DNA of 64,000 nucleotides from Scatophagus argus. Taxonomy: Eukaryota; Chordata; Actinopteri; Scatophagidae. The stretch lies in assembly GCF_020382885.2 (NCBI RefSeq), contig NC_058499.1, positions 11,765,872 through 11,829,871 on the forward strand. Reading direction: 5' to 3'. Of this stretch, positions 1 through 28,312 are shown piece after piece. The notes beneath the pieces were generated by a model. That model was not told the DNA's origin and did no database searches. It worked only from the letters and a program-made list of their open reading frames with translations. Within the stretch, counting starts at the first letter, position 1; each line of letters begins with the position of its first letter. Position numbers and translations under genes: made by a program.

Positions 1-2029
1 ATGTCTCCAGCCGCTCAGGACATCATTTAAGGGCCAGAGTAGGAAGAGGGATTTACCTGTCATGACTGCGAAAAACTGCTTTCTACGGAAACGCTATCTG
101 AATCATTTATTGAGAAGATTGCATTTCCCTTGGGCCTCCATTAGAAGGTTGACACGCAGGGCCAGTGGTGGGCCTTTTCACGCCTGTGTGCACAGGCAGC
201 TAGTCTCCAGGGCCAAACAGCTTTCTGCATTTTTATGGCTGGATTCACTACGAGAAAGTGATCTTACCCGGGGCTCTGGAGACAATGGAACGACTGAAGT
301 GGCACCATGGAGGGCCCCTCTGCTCTGCATGAGATGTTTAATATTGCCAAAGGGTGCCAATTCTGAGAAATGGAGCTCAGCATTTTTCCACCAGTCAATC
401 ACCCAGCTTGTCTGCCAGTCACACAAGTACTGCTCTTACAGCACGGATGTTCAGATGGTAGCTGTTATTACATTTTGTAGCATCAGTGGATTGTTTCAGA
501 TAGCTAAACTGACTACTGGGTTACAGTACACTGGCATGCTGGCGTCACACGCAAATGTAAAATACGTGGGATGTCATCGTGAGTAGTGAAGGCACCGTAA
601 GTGAAATTCAGGCATCACAACAATGAGAGGGAAACTTAATGCAGTTTACAAAGAAGCACTACTTCATAACTGCATTGTGTGACACTGTTATTAACCAAAT
701 CTTTGTTTTTATCAAGAAATCTGCAACTTTTGACCACAGCAAACACAACAGAACTGGAGTAGTGTTCTCATCGTCTGTTCTCTCCAGCAATCAAACTGAT
801 TGAAATGTCTTTGTCCAAGCACATTTTGCAGTAAATATGTTATATGCAGCACTAGGGGTAGGGGATATGGCGATTTATAAAAAAGTTGGTAAAAATGTGT
901 GTGCTTTCACAGATTTTGCCGCACCCTTGATATGATAGCTATCCCTTTGACATCTCTGGATGTATTAGATGATTGTGGGCACAGCGACAAATCAATTAGC
1001 AGGACTACTTAATGCTTTTAAATGATTTTTTTGGTGTGATAAAATTGGCTGCTTTTATTAGTCTGAGATTTAATTTGCTGGATTACCCAAAGCAGACAGT
1101 GTAGTGCAGTATAGTGTTAACTTACCTATTAACAGCATGGTTGAACGATGTCTACTGAATTGGCATATGATGTCATGTCTGTGATGGACATACACATTTA
1201 AGCCAATTTGCAACCATAGTGTAACAGACTTTTCCGTGTTTACTGTATGCTTCTGTATTTGAAGTCGTGGGCCCCTTCTGAGTTGTTACAAGGCAAGAGT
1301 TGTTGGCAAACAACTTGCATTTCTTTTCGTTTTTGATTGCATCATAAAGGCCATCCCATAGCAGAAAAGCTAACTTACTCAAGTGACCAAGGAGAATCTC
1401 CACCAGCTTGCCACTGTGGTCACATCGCAGTCTCCAACTGTCTCACCCAGCTGGGGAAAGCATATCTCCCGTCACCAGCAACTGGGCCAGGCAGATCAAC
1501 CACACCTTTTCGCACAAGTGTCAAACATACACAACATCTGAGTTTAAATCTATATTCGTCTTTGCACCTCATGTCCGTAACTTAGTTGTGTTTAGACTCT
1601 GAGGCTTGAAACAAAGCTGGCTGGCTAGTTTAACTGAGCTAGGCAAAGAAATCACTTGAAAGAAAAACACTAACAGCTGCCTGTAGACAAGAAAAACTGG
1701 CAGGTTTGTTAGAAAATAATAAACAACAACAAATATCAACAGCTTTTTATTATCTTCTCTCCCACATGTAACAAACACCATCGGCTGCTGGCTTGAGGCA
1801 GCTCTGAGGGCCAGTGGGCTTTTTAAATCACAGCGTTATGAGGGCTCAGTGGTCAATGACTGTCAGCCAGGAACAATGGGTGTTGGCATTGTCCTTTTGC
1901 CCAACCCTAATTAAAATCCTCTTAGATGATATTCTGCAAACTTCCAGAAACTCATGATGTCCATAAATATTGAGATATGAATGAAGATATAGCATATACC
2001 ATCTAGCACCAAATCTAAATCTGTTCTCT

Positions 2030-2078
2030 ATTCTGAATTTCCCTGCTGAGGGATCAATAAAGTTCATCTTATCTTATC
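2030..2078 (+). repeat. LINE 3' tail fragment
   Basis: The sequence has the form TTTCCCTGCTGAGGGATCAA followed by TAAAG and a run of short TCTTA units. This matches the conserved 3' end of fish L2/Rex-type non-LTR retrotransposons, where GAGGGATCAATAAAG precedes a tandem tail. A related end is seen at about 41070 in the larger LINE fragment. No coding part remains, so it is a 5'-truncated dead copy. Confidence 0.5.
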
Positions 2079-2285
2079 ATATCTTAAAGATGTAGCCAGA
2101 CTATAGGAAACACATCAGCAATAAACATAACAGTAAATTGACATTGGGTACTAAAATTTCTTTTAAAAACAGGTTTCATCTTTAATTTCTGACAAGTTAT
2201 TTTTGGTTGACTGACAATGGCTCTCTCAGTGGGTCCACGCTGCAAAGTCTGGAGCTATAAAAATCAAGCTTATGCCTACTCGCCA

Positions 2286-2652
2286 TTTCCATATCCATTT
2301 TCTATACCGCTTATCCATCAGGGTCGCGGGGGAGCTGGAGCCTATCCCAGCTGACTATGGGCGAGTGGTGGGGTTCACCCTGGACTGGTCGCCAGTCAAT
2401 CGCAGGGCCAACACACAAAGACAGACAACCACACACTCTCACACTCACACCTAGGGGCAATTTAGAGTAGCCAATTAGCCTAATGTGCATGTTTTTGGTA
2501 TTGTGGGAGGAAGCCGGAGTACCCGGAGAAAACCCACGTAGGTAAAGGGAGAACATGCAAACTCCATATAGAAGGGCCCAGACCGGGATTCAAACCTGGG
2601 ACCCTCTTGCTATGAGGCGACAGTGCTAACCACTGCACCACCGTGGTGCCCA
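2286..2652 (-). repeat. tRNA-derived SINE, reverse orientation
   Basis: Read on the minus strand it starts with a GGTGGTGCAGTGGTTAGCAC-like head, then a pol III B-box-like GGTTTGAATCC, then the GTGGAGTTTGCATGTTCTCC-type body and a tail with GCGGTATAGAAAATGGA. A second copy sits at 13818-14165 in the opposite orientation and a decayed third at about 25050-25197. The layout resembles the DANA/V-SINE group of fish SINEs. The 81-codon open frame shared by the first two copies is a by-product of the element, not a gene. Confidence 0.8.
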
Positions 2653-5600
2653 AGCTTGAATTCACTCCAAAGAATTCTGCTTCCTCTGCCTGTTTTTCCT
2701 TACATTGAAATGCTGCCTTTGACTGTACAGCAACCATCTTATCACTGTGTGCTACTGACAAATGTGCATTTTACATACAAAAGTCTTATTTCTGTCAAAT
2801 GTTGTCCACAGATTTGTTTAAAAGAGAAAGAGGCTGCCACCATGCTCGAACCACAGAGACTGTTGTTATTGTGTACGTGACCTGCAGAGCCTACGGTTCA
2901 GTTGGTTGCATTCTCATAAAACAAGAGATTAGCAGATCCCCTCTTAGCTCCATTGCTCTTCTGAATCTATTTATTACACACCTCGGACTAGGTGATGTGC
3001 CTGTCATCACCTCTCTGGTCAACACTGGTGCTAGGCTCTCAGACGAGTTGACTGTTTTAGACAAGGTAGCCTCATATCCGACTAACTTAATATGACAGAA
3101 GAGGAGCGAATATCAGGGAACAACGTCTCCATAGCTGGAGCCCTGTGGCTTTATCTTTACTGCAGCCCGATTGATTGTGAAGTGCAAAACTTTTCTTAGC
3201 AGGTATCCAAACATAGCATAAAGTTATTGTTCTGTACTTTTTAGAAAAGTGTGCAAACTGCTTTGAATCATTTTCTGTCCTGATTTAATATTCAGGAGGC
3301 AATATTTTTACCCTGAAGCTGTTTTTATAATGTTGTAATGTTTTTGAATGTTGTCAGATATACGGCTAGGATGACAAAAGGGCCATTCCCAACTGATGTT
3401 TTCTCCCGTGACTTCACTTTCAATCAGCCCACTTGACTAAAATAGAAGAGACTTCTGCTGGGAAATATCCTACTTCAATAATAATAGAAAAGGACCAAGA
3501 ATTCAGAAGGGAAATTACAGTTTGACAGTCAAAAGATAACTGTGCCTGAGTTAATTATCTTCTTCCCAGATCTCCTTTGTCTTTCTGCCCTCCATCTTGT
3601 GCAGTCTTGCTTTTCATGAAAGATCCGATGGCAGCGGTTTACTGAGGGGGACCCACAATGCTTTAACCAGCTGTTTTGTTTGTGTCAACACATCCTTTAA
3701 GTCGCAGCAAGGAAGGACAGTTTTGCAAGCGCTAGGTGTGATAAACTGGTGTGATAAACAGTTCATCAGTGTACAGTCAGGAGGGGATTGGGAGATGAAC
3801 TCAGTTAGCGTGCGCCCTGACAGAAGTGTTTCGCAATATTAGCACAATGTCACTTATAACAATCATTCTGAACAGGAGGTGTTGTTGTAAAGTGGAACAA
3901 TTAGGCTCAGTGGGTGTGCACGAATATTTTAGAGGTGGCCGGCTGAAGAGGAGGAGCTAGTGGTGAAGCTCCAGCTGAGGGGGGGGGGCGGCAGAGAGGC
4001 ATTAACAGCTGTCCCTGCCAAAAAATCCAATAGTATAGGGCTTATGGCTATTGATAAACAATAGACATTAGTTAGTGTGTGAATGAGTCTTTTCCAGCAA
4101 CTTAAATGTCTGGTACAGTGCTTCATACCTGTGGGCTAACCCTACATGTAGTTAGGATATCACTGTAAACTGTAAGACTGCCCTGTTCTCATTTCATGTA
4201 GAGTTTAACAGTGCGTGAGAATCAGTGTCGGGTCTGAGGGGCTGATACGTCTAAATTAGCGATGCTGAGTCATTGCCCGACAGCTTTTCACCACACTGGG
4301 GGAGACCAAACTGGCGCACCAGAGCTGTGCAAATGCCAAGAAATGAAGCATTGTTTATATGCTAATCCCGAACATTACACCAATTGTGGTGCTCATTCTG
4401 TTGTTTGGGGCATTTGTCACAGTTTTTTTAGTAAGAAAACCCCTAATTGTTGTAAATGGGGGGGGTGGTAGTCGTTTCTGAGTAGTCGTACCCGTGGTGT
4501 TTAGCTGTACGTGCAATTGAAAGATGTGACAGAAAAGCCATTAGAGCCAGGCAGGCAACGAAATCCATCACTGGTGGGCTGAAGGAGTAATGACACAGAA
4601 ATTGTCACTGAGAAATGTATCATTATTTCCTCAAGCCTGCAGGAAGACGGAGGATCATTTAGACACACGTTGCAAACAACTCTCCATCAAATACACATCT
4701 ACAGCCACTTTTCAAGGGCCACGGGTACATCCTGTTTGAATTGCGGTAGTCGTGTGCACAGATTGTTTTGCTGTGGCTGTTTATGAGTGGCAGTGAATGT
4801 TGTTTTGAATGGTGTTTACTTTAGGGTATTAACAGTGGTTGTCAATGTATGGCATTGTCTAGCCAACGATCCCTCACTTTGGCCTTTTGGGCTCAATAAA
4901 TATTGGTTGGATTTCTATAAAATGTGGTACAATTATTTATGCAACCCCCCTCTCAGAACAAAACCTTCCACCAGATTCACATAAGATTGTTGTACAATCC
5001 TCACTCCCATATGATGTACCATGAAGAATTTGACTAGAAGATAACAGTTGGCTTTGTATTGCAAATCTTTGAATCGATTTCTTTGACACAATTAGAAGCA
5101 GATCACTGTTATTGTTAAGAATTGCCGCTGAGTTATTGAAGACCCTGTCTACTGTGTCAAGTGGGGTTACAACTAAATATATCAATTATGAATTATTTTT
5201 GAGCGGCGTTGAAGAGACGCCTTGGCATTTAGCTGAATAGAACATTCTTTCTCATGAATTTCTCTTTTAATCATTAATTCCAACTCACATTTCACCCTTC
5301 AAACTTTCTACCACTGAGAAGCTTCAAAAAAAGCAATTATCCATATCACTTTATCCACAGCTCACTTTTGCTGTACTTATTCTCTTGATTCCTTGCATTT
5401 CTGGGGCAAATCTTCACACATTCCCTTCGTGTTTTGATGGCCCAGTTTTTGCCTGGAAAGGTTGTACTGCAAACTCTTTCTGTGTTACACAGCATCGTCT
5501 CGTACAAACGCTTACTACAGCTGCATCACCTAATATGTGTGTGTGCGCCATTAAACCAATCCATTTCCTCTATGAGTCTATGTGTATTCTGTGTCTACTT

Positions 5601-8600
5601 ACTTGTGACATTTAGGCTCAGTGTTTGTCAAATCTTTTAATATGCCTTTGCTCTTTTTGCTGTGTTGTTCCTCGAGGTGTCACTCTGACTTTGTGATGTC
5701 AGTGACATCTTGTCCCTTTAGCATCTGTATTTCGTGATAGACTATTTAGTCTGAGTGAAGCGTTTCACTCACTCATGAGATACTCTGTCATAGTTTATTA
5801 CATGTTTCCTGTTTTCTTCAAATGCCTGTCTTTGCATATAAGATAATAACCTCATTTAAGAGCTGCCACTGAGCCATTACAGTGACGGCAAACATCCGAC
5901 CATATGCTGATCAATTGGTTCCACGCCTCAGGGAGATGAGCCATTTTTTAAAATTTCATTTCATGGATAGTTTGGCCTCACGGTTTCTTTTAGATCTCTA
6001 TCTGGGTGCAGTAAATAGTATCATGTGACATCAGCTTAAGCTTGTAATTTCTGTCTCTGCTACTGACCAGTGTATCCTTGTGAGGCTGATGTTGTGATTT
6101 CCTCTCAGAAATCATTTTTATCCTCATCTGCTCCTGTCATCCTTAGCTAATGACTGTGATAAGTGCTGGCTGGCTGTGGCTCAATGGGAGGGGAAGTTTT
6201 GAGAGTTATGTTAAGAACATTTTCAGTTTATTTCTTACTGAAGGCTTTCTTGTTTTCACCCCATTAGCCACTGGAGTTATCTTGAGCAGCGTTTTTGCAG
6301 TAATGTTGTTTGTTTGAGAATTAACCTCTTAAATGCAGTTCAGTTCAGTCTTTTGCTTACAGCTGTATGATTTTACAGCAGCGTTTGAAACACGTGGCAC
6401 TGATTTTTAAATATACTGCTCAATACATGCTGCTCTTCTTTCTTATCATTTAGTCACAGCAGTATCTTCTGGTTCTTTAAGCGAGCAGTATGCTTTGAAT
6501 TTCAGGATCCTTCATCAGGATCTGATCTGTTCATCTGTTGGTTATAGTATTACATAATAATGATCAAAATACCTATTGTAGTAATAATCCAATTTGGTAT
6601 CACGCCAAAGTGTGTAATGTCGGTCCACCATCTTTTTCACACCTGGACAAAGCAAAACTGACACTCTATCCTCTGATAGGGGGTAACATGCTTTGGTGCG
6701 ATACTGCTGTCAGACTGTAGTAAATATGCAACATCTGGTTGGACTTTCAAAATAAAGCTTGTTGAGAAACAGTTCAGGTGACTATTGGTTTCACAATAGA
6801 AATAAACCATGTCCTTCTCCACGGAAGTCCTGAGTTAGACCCAGTCCACCCTCCCTGACCTCCTCTGTACATGGACTTTGTTGCTCTTCATATTAATATT
6901 TGTTGTGTGCTCCTGTTACTAACTGTGTGCTCCTTTTACATATCATAGCTCATGCTGCACCTTCATTCTTATGTGTACGTTTCACGTTTAGGCGAACATG
7001 ACGCTTACATGGAATCCTATCATGGATCAGGGAGTGTATTTCATGCTCTGGCATGATCCTGGGCTGAATAATGAATGGTTCACCTCAGAAACTGTTGTAA
7101 AATCATAGACTGACACTCCACGTTAACACCTCTTCGATAGTAACAAACTGCTGATGTATGTACTTGCTGAAAGCATAACACACTTGATTTTATTGTTATT
7201 CTGTGTGATTAATTAATTTGAACCAGATGGGAAGCATTTCAGTTTATGACTTGGAAGAAACAGAATTGATTTTACAACACACTGCAAAGAGACCTTCATA
7301 TTAACTGTAAGTGGTTGTGAGTTGGCCTCAGGGTGCTCCCAGTCCCAACTGAAGTGGCAAGGTCACGACTCAAACTCTGTGCAGCTCGTTCAGGAGACTG
7401 AATCGCTCTGACACATTAGCCAGCACAATCTCTCAGCCTCCTGGGACAAAAGAAAGTAATCTGCTTATGAAACCAAAGAAATCAACTCAGAGTCCCAAGG
7501 TAGCTTTAGCTTTACACTGCTCACACACATAGTCCCTCACAGTCAATGGCATCATGTTCCCACTCTTCCCACTATAAAGTGATGCAATCTTTTATTAATG
7601 GCCTGGGCTCCTGTGTTGACATGGAGACCATTTTAATGATTAATCTGAAAGGAAAATGTCCATTGTACACTCACAGGGGGGCTCTTCAAGAAGTAAGAAA
7701 ACCACTGTGTTGTTTTCACTCAGCGGCACATCAGCGAGATCTTGTGTCTTGTGTGAGGAAAGATGCAAATGTATTTGGTTGTTGAAAACACGCGCAGTGT
7801 GTGAGTGAATGGAGAACTTCTCACAATATTTATATTTAACACACCTTAATATGCCGTGGCATTTAGACGAATAGAACATTTTTCTGGAATGAATTTGAAA
7901 TACCTGAAATACTTCACTATTTCAATTTAACTGACATAAAAATGCCAAATATTTAAGTATTTTTTCCAAAAACTAGTTATGCAAGAGTTAATTTACTTCT
8001 GTTAGATCTTTTAATGGTGACCCGGACTGTTAAACAGTATTTGATAAGACAGTATGAGACGAATAATCACGTGGATAAAAACAAACAAAGACACACCGTG
8101 TATTTGATCAGCCGTTGCTTCTGTCTGCAGGACAACCACTAGCCTGAACCGGTTCTGCCCTTTAATATAAAGCCTCTTTATGTAATTAAACAAAACTGTA
8201 AAAACCTGCTGCAATTAAACATTATTAAAGAAATGATTCTGTTATTGTTAGAAGGTGCAGAATGACTTCACAAAAACTACACAGCAGATCTGGATGTTGT
8301 AAACGGGTTTACACTTGGTCACCTGGATGTTTTAAAAATGCTTCCAAACCAATAAAACCTGATGTAAATCTGCTGTTGCTCCTGTAGATCTATATTGAGA
8401 TGCCAGTCTAGGCAAAGAAAAGTTTAATTAGTGTTAATAATAAATTGCAGGACTTCCTTTCTCTCCTGCAATCACTTCAATCTTGTAATTAGAGAGAGCA
8501 GCGGGGGAATAATGCAGCTGAGCTCTGTGTGGAGCAGAGATGGAGGTAGGGGGTACCGGGGAGCAAGACAGGAGGAAGGGGAGGGTGGTTGGTGGGTGTG

Positions 8601-8934
8601 CTGTGCTGTTGAATACTAAAAACTAGCTCTTTCCATGCAACAAAGGAGCAGATGTCTTTTCTCACTCAATGTGTCCTCTCTACAAAGAACCATTTTTTAA
8701 CATTTGTGGTTGGTTGGCTTTGTCGCTCGCTGTAGCTTCCAGTGGTTCCCAGCTCATCGTATGATGCTTTACGCATCAACAACATCAGCTTGTGCTTTTA
8801 TTGTGTATTGTTGTGTTTTCAGTGTGTAGAACCTGACAATCTTTTATTTAATTTAGATTTTGCAGGATTGGCAGGTAGATTTATGTATACCAAAAAAACC
8901 AAAAAAACAAAAAATGCTTTTCTTGAAATCAGCC

Positions 8935-9060
8935 TGTGAATATTCTCATTCATCCAGGTCATGGTTATCTCAAGGAAATTCAATCGAATGCAACTGGACT
9001 TAGTTATTTGTCTTTGAAGACGTTTCACCTCTCATCCAAGAGGCTTCATCAGTTCATGCT
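8935..9060. repeat. Dispersed fish repeat fragment
   Basis: The segment contains the phrase GACGTTTCACCTCTCATCCA followed by AGAGGCTTCATCAGTTC. I recognise this as a very common interspersed motif of teleost genomes, but I cannot assign the family. No intact coding region or terminal repeats are visible. Boundaries are approximate. Confidence 0.45.
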
Positions 9061-11439
9061 TGCTTGACTAGGCTGGGACTAGATTTTCTTGAAATACCAG
9101 ACCCTTGTTTCTTCATTCTAGCAAGGCCCTGTAAGTTAACAGGCATGTCAGATTGGTTACTAATGTTACAGTGAGGGAATAATCTCAAAGTGACAGCGGC
9201 GAGCACCCATGAAGCCCCTCTGTCTCGCTACAGAAAGGTCAGTTACCTCCAGTAGCGGAGCTCCTATCGGCATTTGGTCACAGAGAGTCGTGGTTAAGGG
9301 ACAAGCCCGGCATCGACAGGCCTTCGACCTAATGAAGGGCCTTTTATCTGCAGCCTGAGTAATGACATGGAGGAGCGTGCTGCCGCTGACACTTTTACTT
9401 TCCGTCAGAGGGTAAACGAGCAGAGCGAGAGAGAGGAAGGAGGAGTGAGAAGGTGGCCAACCGTGGCTGTCTGACCTTGACCTCAGCAGACCTCCTCATG
9501 AGTCATTATGAGGGCTGACACCATAACACTGCAGAGTGATTTAGACATGGACATGAACAAGGCTTGGAATCATTTTAATGCCTTAATTTGCGGAATCTAA
9601 ACATGTTTTTCTACAAAACCATTTCCCATTTTTGTGTAATACAAAGAGCTGTACGAGAGCTTAAATGCAGTTTTTGATCAAAGAATGTGTATCCAAGATT
9701 AGTCATCTGGTAATCTGCTAGAGGAATTTATTGCAATATCTACATGCATCCAGTTTTTTACTGCATGATCATGCAAAAATATTTTGGCTGGTATTGGAGA
9801 GGTATTGACGTGTGACTCCCATCTTAAACCTGCATCATTTTTTTAACCGTTTTGTCAGTCTGTCATACTCAGACTTGATTCCAGGTTTTTAGAGTGACTG
9901 CCACTGATGTGCGGCGTGAGGAACCTCTGCAGCATTTGTCATTTATTACTCTAACAGGCTCTCTGCAGCAATGCGACCAGCTGTAATCATCATTCTTATT
10001 GTTCTCATGCAAATTATATCTGCATCCCTCATTGGTGTATAAAAAGTCTTCCAGAGGGAAAGTAACATATTATTTAGAGAAACAGCAATTAATATGTTTT
10101 TCTCCTGCCGCCTGTTGAGTATTATTGAAATGCTACGGCTCATTTCAAACAGTATTAAGTCAAGTCAAAGTTTAGTGTTGCCCAAGTGTAAAGGATGCCA
10201 GGGCTGTACACAAAGCAAAACAATAATGGTCAATGTTGACAAAATATATAAACATGTAAAAAAGCAAAAGTGAGATAAAATACATACAGAATTTTATACA
10301 CAAAATATTTGAAATGTTTCATAAAGATATATTTTAAAAATTCACAATATGCACGTGACACTTCTGTACATTCATGTCTGGATATAGATGAGGAAAACAC
10401 ACATATAGAAAAGTGTGAGCACATAGTGCATCTATGTGACCATTTGCACATGTAACAGATAAACTGAATAACTGTAGTTCAGTACTCGAGGCAGACTAAA
10501 TGAGGTTGAAGGCTGATGCAAACAGATCAAGAGAAATGGTAAGAGAAAGCTCTGCCACTTACTGATGTTTTATTTATTTTTCAGATAGTCAGAAGACCAG
10601 CATTTTGTGGTGGTGAGCCTAAATAGGTATATGAGTAGTGACTAGAGGTGATAAGTAGGTTGGTGCAAGTCTGTGTGATGTTTTATTTATTATAAGTTGA
10701 AAATAGAAAAGTCTGATCCAGCATGAGAGCGAAAGTAATGAAAAAAGTGCACGTATAATGTGATCTAATTTTCCAGTCTCGGTTTATATCTTAGCAGTAA
10801 TATTTCGTACAAGTTACGATTTGCTCATGGTTGATTTTGGTAAATAGGAAAGCCAAGATGAGACAAATGCATGAACAACTATTTCAGCATCAGCCATGGA
10901 AAGAATGGGGTGGATCTTGGCAATATTTTTTTTTTATTGTGTGCTACTGTTGGATCTCTGCAAAAAAGTCTGTTACAGTCTGATTCCAATTTTCTGGTTT
11001 GAGCCGACATGTTCAGCAATGTTATGCAGACACTTAGTTGTGAACAGGGAAGAGGGTATCAGATATGTATTGGACATAGTGGAGGACGCTCAGGGTTCTC
11101 TCTCTCTCTGCTGTATACAGAAACATTTTTCTCAGGGAAGCGTCTCCATGAGGCTCAGAATATAGAGTATTAGCAAAGCCCCAGTGAGATCTCAGCATAT
11201 TTAATCCATCGTCTCTTTGAGCTCCTCTTTTCGGTGTGGACGGGGGTTTATTCCACACACTTCAGATGGCTCTGCTGGCTGTGTATTAATATTGGATGAG
11301 TATGAGAAATCTCTGGCAGGGTTTAAAAAAAATCTGAAGCACATTCTGCTAGCAGGAATTACTACTAATGTTTGAACTCAGGACAATGGCTCTTCTGTGA
11401 TGAGTCTTTCCTTGACCACATGTTCAAATATGTTTGTGA

Positions 11440-26226
<14,787 letters not shown>

Positions 26227-26738
26227 GAGTGAGGTCGTAGAGTTCGTAAGCCCATTCGGGGGTCTGGGAAGACGGTTAGGACTCCGGAGTGATGGAGGGC
26301 ATCCTCGTCCCAACCATGAACCCTGCTTCTCTCATCATCCTCCTGCAGACATACAGCTTGGACCACTCCTGGTAACATCAGGCCAGGATCTCTCTTCCCC
26401 TCCTCCACTCTGAGTTAAATCCCCCCCACCCACCCAACCACCTCCTCGTTTAGCTTGATTTCTTTTTCTTTTTCTTTTTTTCTTTCTTTTTTTACTACAA
26501 AACCAGAAGACATTTTTGCATTTTTCTTTTTCTTTCTTTTTTTTTATTTCAAGTCATTTCAGGTATTTTATTTTTTCAAATAACACAAAGGAAAAAAATT
26601 TAAACTGAAGTCAAAGAACTGAAGAATTTTAAACAGTTCCTTTTACAGGAACGGAAGATTTGTTGCAACGGATGAATGTTGCCCTCATTTATTATTTATT
26701 GATTTTTAAACATGTATTCGCGTAAGAGAAGGAGAGAG

Positions 26739-26760
26739 ATGATGATGATGATGATGATGG
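26739..26760. repeat. (GAT)n microsatellite
   Basis: Seven GAT units in the inferred frmd5 3' UTR. Confidence 0.85.
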
Positions 26761-27959
26761 TAATCTGGGTTAATTGATTTGTCCTTGCAGTTAAGCTTGA
26801 AGTGTTAGAAGATGTTAGAACCAATCGGCCCACTGCTGTGAAGCATATGTGAGGCAAAGCAGCTTAATATCTTTTTGAGATTAATTAATCCTAATCAGAA
26901 CAGACAAACAGCTGATTCACCTCATCAGGTCAAGAAAAAACAAAAAAACAAAACCAGAACGATGGTGAAGGTTCATGAAACGGAGAACAGACAGGGTGAT
27001 TACCAAATGCCTTTTTTGAGAACATGTACATGACTGTTGGCAGTTTTACATCTTGTGGATTGTTTTAAGACAAAATGACACCTTAGTATACGATGGTGTA
27101 CAAAGTAAACTGGTGAAGATCAAAGTTGTTTTGTAACGTTTTTTTTAAGGATACAGTAAAATAAACCAGTACCATTAGTGTTACGTGACCCAGTAGTGTC
27201 AGATGCGGTTATAGAAATATTCATGGCGAGCAAAGATTCACTGGCACCAATAGATGATAGTCTAGATAGCTGTGCAATGGTTTTAATAACTAAGTACTTT
27301 CGGATGTGCTCATTTGTTCAGTTGTTCTGTTATTTCTCTGATTAATTTGATTTTTTCATCAAGTTGAAATTCGATGAATTTCAATCATTTCTTTGTATGA
27401 AGAGTTAATGATTTATTTTGGTTTCATATCATCCTTGTTCCTAGGTTTCTGTACCATACTATATTATTATTATTAGAATAAGAATAATGATGTACTTTTT
27501 GTACAAATTAGTTTGTTTCCTAATATATATTGACAGGTTTTTCATGTATATTTTAACAGAACTGAAATGTTATTTTGTTATTGAAGATTAAATTATACCT
27601 TTTTTAGCTCTGTGTTTCAAGTAAGGTCAGAAGCATTTATGGAAATGTGGAAGTGGGATGGGGGACTAAAAAAAACAAGGTTTTTATCCAGATCCACTTA
27701 ACACTGATCATACCTCTCATCACTCCACCAGCAGTGAATCAGTCTGCAGTGTGCGTGGAATTTGATTTTAAACACGTAGTTTTACATAATGAAATCTGGA
27801 GATGTCGCTATACCATCACAAGTACCAAATAATCTAAAAAACAGGCTTTCACCATCCATAACGTCTCGAGTTCAGAGAGGTGACTGTGAGCCTGACCGAT
27901 ACTGAAGCTGCACAAAAACGTAACACTTGTTCCAATTCAGTTAGAAATGTGTGGAACAC

Positions 27960-28312
27960 AGCCAAAGCTGAAATGATTAGTTAACTGATTGTCAGAAAAT
28001 GTTTTGGCAGCTGTTTTAATAATCAATCAGTGATCATATTTCAAGCCAAAATGCCAAACATTTTCTGATTTTAAGCTTCTCCACAGTGAGAATTTTCTGC
28101 TTTTCTCTGTTTTTCACCATAAATTCAGTATATTTGGTCTGTTGGTTTAATTTTATAAAAAAGAAGAAATTTTGAATATGTAATTTTGGATTCTGAGAAA
28201 TTATAATGAGTGTTTTTCACTATTTTCTGACATTTTAAAGACTGGACAATTAATCAGTTAATCACGAAAAGAATAGGCAGAATAATCGGTTGATTGCAGC
28301 CCGAAACCAGTA
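27960..28312. repeat. Decayed palindromic AT-rich repeat
   Basis: The left end has GAAATGATTAGTTAACTGAT and the right end has AATTAATCAGTTAATCACGA then AATCGGTTGATTGCAGCCC, so the two ends are imperfect inverted copies. The interior (AAGCCAAAATGCCAAACATT) resembles a common fish repeat family whose fragments also occur at about 35731-35900, 38935-39085 and 50985-51040. It looks like an old inverted-repeat element caught in the frmd5 3' UTR. Confidence 0.55.

Noticed and set aside
62..586. 174-codon open frame on the plus strand at the left edge
   Set aside because: No recognisable protein family, unremarkable composition, no splice-site logic, and it lies in frmd5 intron 1.
2311..2556. 81-codon open frame nearly identical to one at 13900-14145, looking like a duplicated small gene
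   Set aside because: Both are the body of the same SINE in opposite orientations; the similarity is that of the repeat.
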